Assembly: GCA_014873095.1 (NCBI GenBank)
Contig: CP050848.1
Span: forward strand, 2,356,001-2,420,000
DNA: 64,000 nt
Direction of reading: 5' to 3'
DNA from: Planctomycetales bacterium ZRK34
Lineage (GTDB): Bacteria > Planctomycetota > Phycisphaerae > Phycisphaerales > Zrk34
Below, piece by piece: positions 60,661 through 64,000 of this stretch (its first letter is position 1; each line of letters starts with the position of its first letter). The position numbers were made by a program, and so were the translations under genes. A model generated the notes under the pieces. The model was given only the letters and a program-made list of their open reading frames with translations, was not told the DNA's origin and searched no databases.

Positions 60661-61725
60661 ATGACTACCTCCCCCGAAAAGCCCCGCGTCCTCACCGGCG
60701 ACACGCCCACCGGCAGCCTCCACCTCGGCCACTACGTCGGCTCGATCGAGAACCGACTGGCCATGCAGGACGAGTACGACTGCTATGTCTTCGTCGCCAA
60801 CGTCCACGCCCTGACCACTCGCGCCGACGACGTCGCTTCCGTCCGGGCCGACACGATCAGCATCGTCAAAGACTGGCTTTCGTGTGGTATCGACCCCAAC
60901 AAAACGACGCTCTTCCTGCAAAGTGAGATTCCCGCCGTCGCCGAGTTGACCTGGTACTTCGCCATGCTGCTGGGCTACGGGCGGCTCATGAAGAACCCGA
61001 CCGTCAAGGACGAGATCCGCGTCAAAAACCTCGGCGAAAACTACAGCTTCGGGTTTCTGATGTACCCCGTCGGTCAGATCGCCGACATCCTCGCCTTCCG
61101 CCCGCAGTTTGTGCCCGTCGGCGAGGACCAGATCCCGCACATTGAAATGACCCGCGAAGTCGCCCGCCGCTTCGATCAGCTTTACTGCGGCGTCGATCCG
61201 CACACCGACGATGCCGAATACGCCTCCGCCGGCGGTGTCTTTCCGATCCCCGCCGCCAAGACCGGCCGCGTGTCGCGCCTCACCGGTCTCGACGGCGTCA
61301 ACAAGATGTCGAAATCGCTCGGCAATGCCATCTTCCTGACCGACGAGCCCAGGCAGGTGCAGAAAAAGTGCAACAAGATCTTCACCGGCCGCGGCTCGAT
61401 GGATGATCCCCCCATCCTCGAAAACAACACCATCCTAGAATACCTCAAAGCCTTCCACACCGATCCCGCCAGGGTCGAAGAGCTTACCGCCGACTACGCC
61501 GCCAGCAAGCTCGGCGACGGCCACTTAAAAAAGGAAGCCGCCACCGCGATCAATGCATTTCTCGATCCCATCCGCGCCCGCCGCGCCAGGATCACCGACG
61601 ACGATGTGATCGACATCCTCAAAGCCGGCACCGCCAAAGCCAACACCACCGCCGAACAAACCCTCTGGCAGGCCAAACAAGCCGCCAAGTTCGACTTCTT
61701 CGAACGCGACATCACTCTGCGCTAA
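60661..61725 (+). CDS. trpS: Tryptophan--tRNA ligase
   Basis: TrpS charges tRNA-Trp in translation. The 354-residue class I enzyme has the HIGH-like motif SLHLGHYVGS (residues about 19-28), PVGEDQIPHIEMTREVARRF and the KMSKS motif NKMSKSLGNAIF (about 216-227). Length and motifs are complete. The start is ATG 60661. Confidence 0.96.
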   Translation: MTTSPEKPRVLTGDTPTGSLHLGHYVGSIENRLAMQDEYDCYVFVANVHALTTRADDVASVRADTISIVKDWLSCGIDPNKTTLFLQSEIPAVAELTWYFAMLLGYGRLMKNPTVKDEIRVKNLGENYSFGFLMYPVGQIADILAFRPQFVPVGEDQIPHIEMTREVARRFDQLYCGVDPHTDDAEYASAGGVFPIPAAKTGRVSRLTGLDGVNKMSKSLGNAIFLTDEPRQVQKKCNKIFTGRGSMDDPPILENNTILEYLKAFHTDPARVEELTADYAASKLGDGHLKKEAATAINAFLDPIRARRARITDDDVIDILKAGTAKANTTAEQTLWQAKQAAKFDFFERDITLR

Positions 61726-61826
61726 TCGCGCCTTTAAATAACAGCGCATCCCCCCGCTTTCACCACCCCTCAATAAAACACATCACCCGCTCGCCGCGGG
61801 GGGGGTATCTCGTTCTCCTGCCAATA
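61726..61826. other. Junction between trpS and the AT-rich tcmP gene
   Basis: About 100 bases of mixed composition with runs of C and G (CCCCCC, GGGGGGG). No direct repeat of the far side of the cassette was found by eye, so no attachment site can be named. Confidence 0.3.
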
Positions 61827-62672
61827 TCAGTAACCAAACAAGCCTCGTTGCCGATCAACATCTTCTGATTCTGCGATATCCCAGAATTTCAAACCATGCT
61901 CATTTTTGCTGGCGTAGATTAATCGGTACAGTGGCCCACGATCTGACTCTATAACCTTTGTGCGAGAATAATAATATCCGATGGCTTTGAGTTGCCGCAG
62001 ATAGCAATCAGCGAAAAACTGCCTAATTTTGCCACCATCCCTGTTTTCTAATTGTTCCCATTCTGCTCTCCAATCAGAATCTTCCCCCAAAAACAAGTCC
62101 AGGTTATCACTTTTTCGTGGATAGTAGTATTCCTCCACATTCCTCTCGATGTCCATCCTGTCAGCGAACAGAATGATCAAATCCATAGCTCTAGATTTTG
62201 CCAATGTACTGATTGTATTGAAATGAACCTTTAGTGAATAAGGATCAATAAACGCGATGTTCAATGCTCGATCTGGTATTTTCGCAACCACATCATCAAT
62301 TAATAGATTTGAGTCGCCACACCATGTGTGTAATTCGGCAGTACATCCAAGCCGAGAGATTCTATTGGTTACCGCTTCTAATGCTTCAAAATCTTGATCG
62401 ACAAGATATATCTTATCAAACGTCTTTTGAGTTCCAGCTGCGAGTAATGCTGATCCTGGATAACGTCGAACACGAGAACCCTCTGACACAACTTTGAAAA
62501 CACCTGACCCACAAAATAGGTCGATGTAGTTAAGAGACGAAAACTTAGAATGACCCGACATCGCATGAGTTGTGATACCTAGATAGTGCGCGAGAAAAAA
62601 TAGCTTTCGAACTGTCCAAGCACCAAAATCATACTCTAAGAGCCCATCCGGCTCTTGAACGAAGTCACACAT
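61827..62672 (-). CDS. tcmP: Three-Cys-motif partner protein TcmP
   Basis: The product (281 residues from ATG 62670-62672, MCDFVQEPDGLL) matches the TcmP family, which occurs beside DUF5131/Gp37-Gp68 proteins. YIDLFCGSGVFKV and IAFIDPYSLKVHFN resemble motifs I and IV of class I SAM methyltransferases, so a nucleic-acid-modifying role is possible but unproven. A start 29 codons upstream (62759) would overlap the partner gene by 74 bases. The gene is markedly AT-rich against its surroundings, which points to acquisition. Confidence 0.78.
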   Translation of the reverse strand: MCDFVQEPDGLLEYDFGAWTVRKLFFLAHYLGITTHAMSGHSKFSSLNYIDLFCGSGVFKVVSEGSRVRRYPGSALLAAGTQKTFDKIYLVDQDFEALEAVTNRISRLGCTAELHTWCGDSNLLIDDVVAKIPDRALNIAFIDPYSLKVHFNTISTLAKSRAMDLIILFADRMDIERNVEEYYYPRKSDNLDLFLGEDSDWRAEWEQLENRDGGKIRQFFADCYLRQLKAIGYYYSRTKVIESDRGPLYRLIYASKNEHGLKFWDIAESEDVDRQRGLFGY

Positions 62673-62685
62673 TCGATCCCATAAT

Positions 62686-63495
62686 TCACGCCCGTAATGT
62701 TGTCGTACCACCGGATTCACCCAAGAATGAAAAAGGCATTTGATCCCAGAGTTCGCCATCGAGTTCGCGGCCGGTTGATTTTTTGTTCACACCGCCCCAC
62801 TGCTTGAAGAAGAACGCGATGTTGTTGTTGCGGCAGCGGTCACGAAGTTGGCGGACCCAAGTGGGGTCCATGGGGCGGGCGCCTGGCCCGGACTCGCCGC
62901 CGACGATGGCCCAGTGGATGCCGCGCAGGTTCAGGCGTGGCAGTGGGCCGAGCAGGGGTTCGAGGGATAGAAAACGAATGTGAGCATTGATCTTTCGCAG
63001 ATCAGCGATGCGGTGTCTGACCAAGGCGTTTTCGACGCTGGTGCCCATCCAGATGTTGGGCGTCCAGTTTAGTTGCGAAGCGAACTGCGCGGCGAGATGC
63101 GGGCGCTTGGTGAGAATCTGGAATGTGTGCTGCGGGTTGTCGTTCATCGAACGGAAGACGCGCTGGATGAAGTCGAGCGGGACATCTTCGTGGAAAAGAT
63201 CGCTCATGGAATTGACGAACACCATGCGCGGCGACTTCCAGCGATATGGGTCTTCGACCGCTTCATCGACGAGACCGACTTTGCCATTCCAACGCCCGCG
63301 GTTGTTGATGACTTTCAGATAGTGATGCGTGCGGCCGGCGCTGCCGCCCCGTTTTTCAGCGGCCTCGGCGACGTGGGACAGGCGTTTGGCCATGCGTTCG
63401 GCATAACAATGTTTGCAACCGGCGCTGACCTTGGTACAGCCGACGACGGGATTCCAGGTCGTGTCGGTCCATTCGATGGTTGAGGTTTGCGACAA
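62686..63495 (-). CDS. DUF5131 / phage Gp37-Gp68 family protein with three-Cys motif
   Basis: The product (269 residues) has IEWTDTTWNPVVGCTKVSAG followed by CKHCYAERMAKRL: three cysteines spaced C-x6-C-x2-C, reminiscent of but not identical to the radical-SAM CX3CX2C site. Other landmarks are FVNSMSDLFHEDVP, FQILTKRP, WMGTSVEN, LSLEPLLGPL, GGESGPGARP and FFFKQWGG. A TTG start at 63495 has GGGGGA just upstream; an earlier TTG (63507) is possible. It pairs with tcmP downstream. Confidence 0.85.
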   Translation of the reverse strand: MSQTSTIEWTDTTWNPVVGCTKVSAGCKHCYAERMAKRLSHVAEAAEKRGGSAGRTHHYLKVINNRGRWNGKVGLVDEAVEDPYRWKSPRMVFVNSMSDLFHEDVPLDFIQRVFRSMNDNPQHTFQILTKRPHLAAQFASQLNWTPNIWMGTSVENALVRHRIADLRKINAHIRFLSLEPLLGPLPRLNLRGIHWAIVGGESGPGARPMDPTWVRQLRDRCRNNNIAFFFKQWGGVNKKSTGRELDGELWDQMPFSFLGESGGTTTLRA

Positions 63496-63528
63496 GAAAT
63501 CCCCCAAGCTAAAAAGTACCTAACATAC

Positions 63529-63556
63529 ACCATACCACGCCGCGGCAGATTGTCAA
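63529..63556 (-). promoter_or_regulatory. Candidate sigma-70 promoter of the three-Cys cassette
   Basis: On the minus strand a perfect -35 box TTGACA (63551-63556) and TATGGT (63529-63534) are 16 bases apart and lie about 35 bases upstream of the start codon. Confidence 0.45.
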
Positions 63557-63665
63557 TAACATCGACGCAAATTAGTGCTGGGCGTGAATTTGAGATCGGA
63601 GATTTCCGCTCGATTCTGGCCCCACAGCGGAATGTGAACACGTACACTTGATTTCTATGTGACGA

Positions 63666-64000
63666 TCACGCGGCGGGGGTGTCGTCTTCGATGACGGTGG
63701 GCGCTTCGGCGGCGGGGATGGTCAGTTCGAAGGTGGTGCCGGTGTCATCGGAGCGGGCGACGCGGATGGCGCCTTCGGCTCGCTGGACGAGGTCACGGCA
63801 GATCGCCAGGCCCAGGCCGGTGCCGCGAGAGTGGGTGGCGTCGGGGTCGGGGTCGCGGCGGGTCACGAAGGGTTTGAACACATCGGCGAGGATATCGGCG
63901 GGGATGCCGGGGCCGGTGTCGGCGATTTCGAGGAGGATGTTCGGGCCGCGCCGCGAGGCGGTGATGTTGAGGCGGCCGCCGGTTTTTCGCATGACCTGGC
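63666..64000 (-). CDS. Sensor histidine kinase, C-terminal part (cut by window edge)
   Basis: The visible 111 residues are the ATP-binding (HATPase_c) end of a two-component kinase: VMRKTGGRLNI, IADTGPGIPADI (G1 box) and RGTGLGLAICRDLV (G2 box), then GTTFELTIP and a short acidic tail. The frame continues past position 64000, so the ATG at 63990-63992 is internal. Sensor domain and partner regulator are outside the window. Confidence 0.9.
   Translation of the reverse strand, partial: QVMRKTGGRLNITASRRGPNILLEIADTGPGIPADILADVFKPFVTRRDPDPDATHSRGTGLGLAICRDLVQRAEGAIRVARSDDTGTTFELTIPAAEAPTVIEDDTPAA

Noticed and set aside
1-64000. tRNA, rRNA and CRISPR arrays
   Set aside because: No T-loop/anticodon arrangement, rRNA segment or regularly spaced repeat array was recognised on reading; a dedicated tRNA search would be needed to exclude one fully.

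Overview
The window comes from a GC-rich chromosome of the phylum Planctomycetota, most probably class Phycisphaerae. Supporting marks are cytochrome/DUF1549/DUF1553 and DUF1501 proteins, ECF sigma factors paired with FecR-type anti-sigma proteins, PEP-CTERM-like surface proteins, [10 protein letters not shown]-type prepilin proteins, many Tat-exported Gfo/Idh/MocA and TIM-barrel proteins, and a Gram-negative envelope (LptF/LptG, ExbB/ExbD). No rRNA, tRNA, CRISPR array, transposase or integrase was found.

Layout. 1-3.2 kb: a minus-strand operon whose second gene begins like LexA, with a possible SOS operator in front of it, then a flippase-like membrane protein, pyrE and a Lon-N-domain protein. 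3.3-7.7 kb: secreted PQQ-propeller, ThuA and PEP-CTERM-like proteins. 7.9-11.2 kb: a ParA ATPase fused to a glycogen-binding (CBM48-like) domain, followed by a MinD-like protein without a P-loop. 11.4-15.6 kb: LptG-like and LptF-like permeases and a nucleotide-sugar-dehydrogenase-like oxidoreductase. 15.7-17.7 kb: btaA/btaB for betaine lipid. 18-21.4 kb: two bactofilins, then an acetate-permease-like symporter with its DUF485 partner. 21.5-30.5 kb: an ECF/FecR/DUF1553/DUF1501 operon facing a three-gene sugar-catabolism-like operon. 30.8-36.6 kb: an ExbB-ExbD-TPR-VWA operon in which the VWA protein has a TonB-type membrane anchor. 36.7-40.2 kb: peptidases and ferritin. 40.2-45.1 kb: an ECF/FecR operon making a DNRLRE PEP-CTERM protein and two pilin-like proteins. 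45.4-61.7 kb: mostly housekeeping (ilvC, sucD, trpS) with a fucosidase, PrsW/YbjQ genes, MtfA, a nitroreductase and secreted proteins. 61.8-63.5 kb: a two-gene cassette (three-Cys-motif protein plus its partner TcmP) whose second gene is strikingly AT-rich and looks acquired. The right edge cuts a sensor histidine kinase.

The second striking character of the window is its intergenic DNA. It holds many dispersed palindromes of several families: long hairpins with phrase-like arms, two-hairpin REP-like elements, nested composites of these, and perfect AT-rich palindromes that occur as matching pairs far apart. One repeat type is also translated inside a gene, and one supplies the stop codons of two convergent genes.
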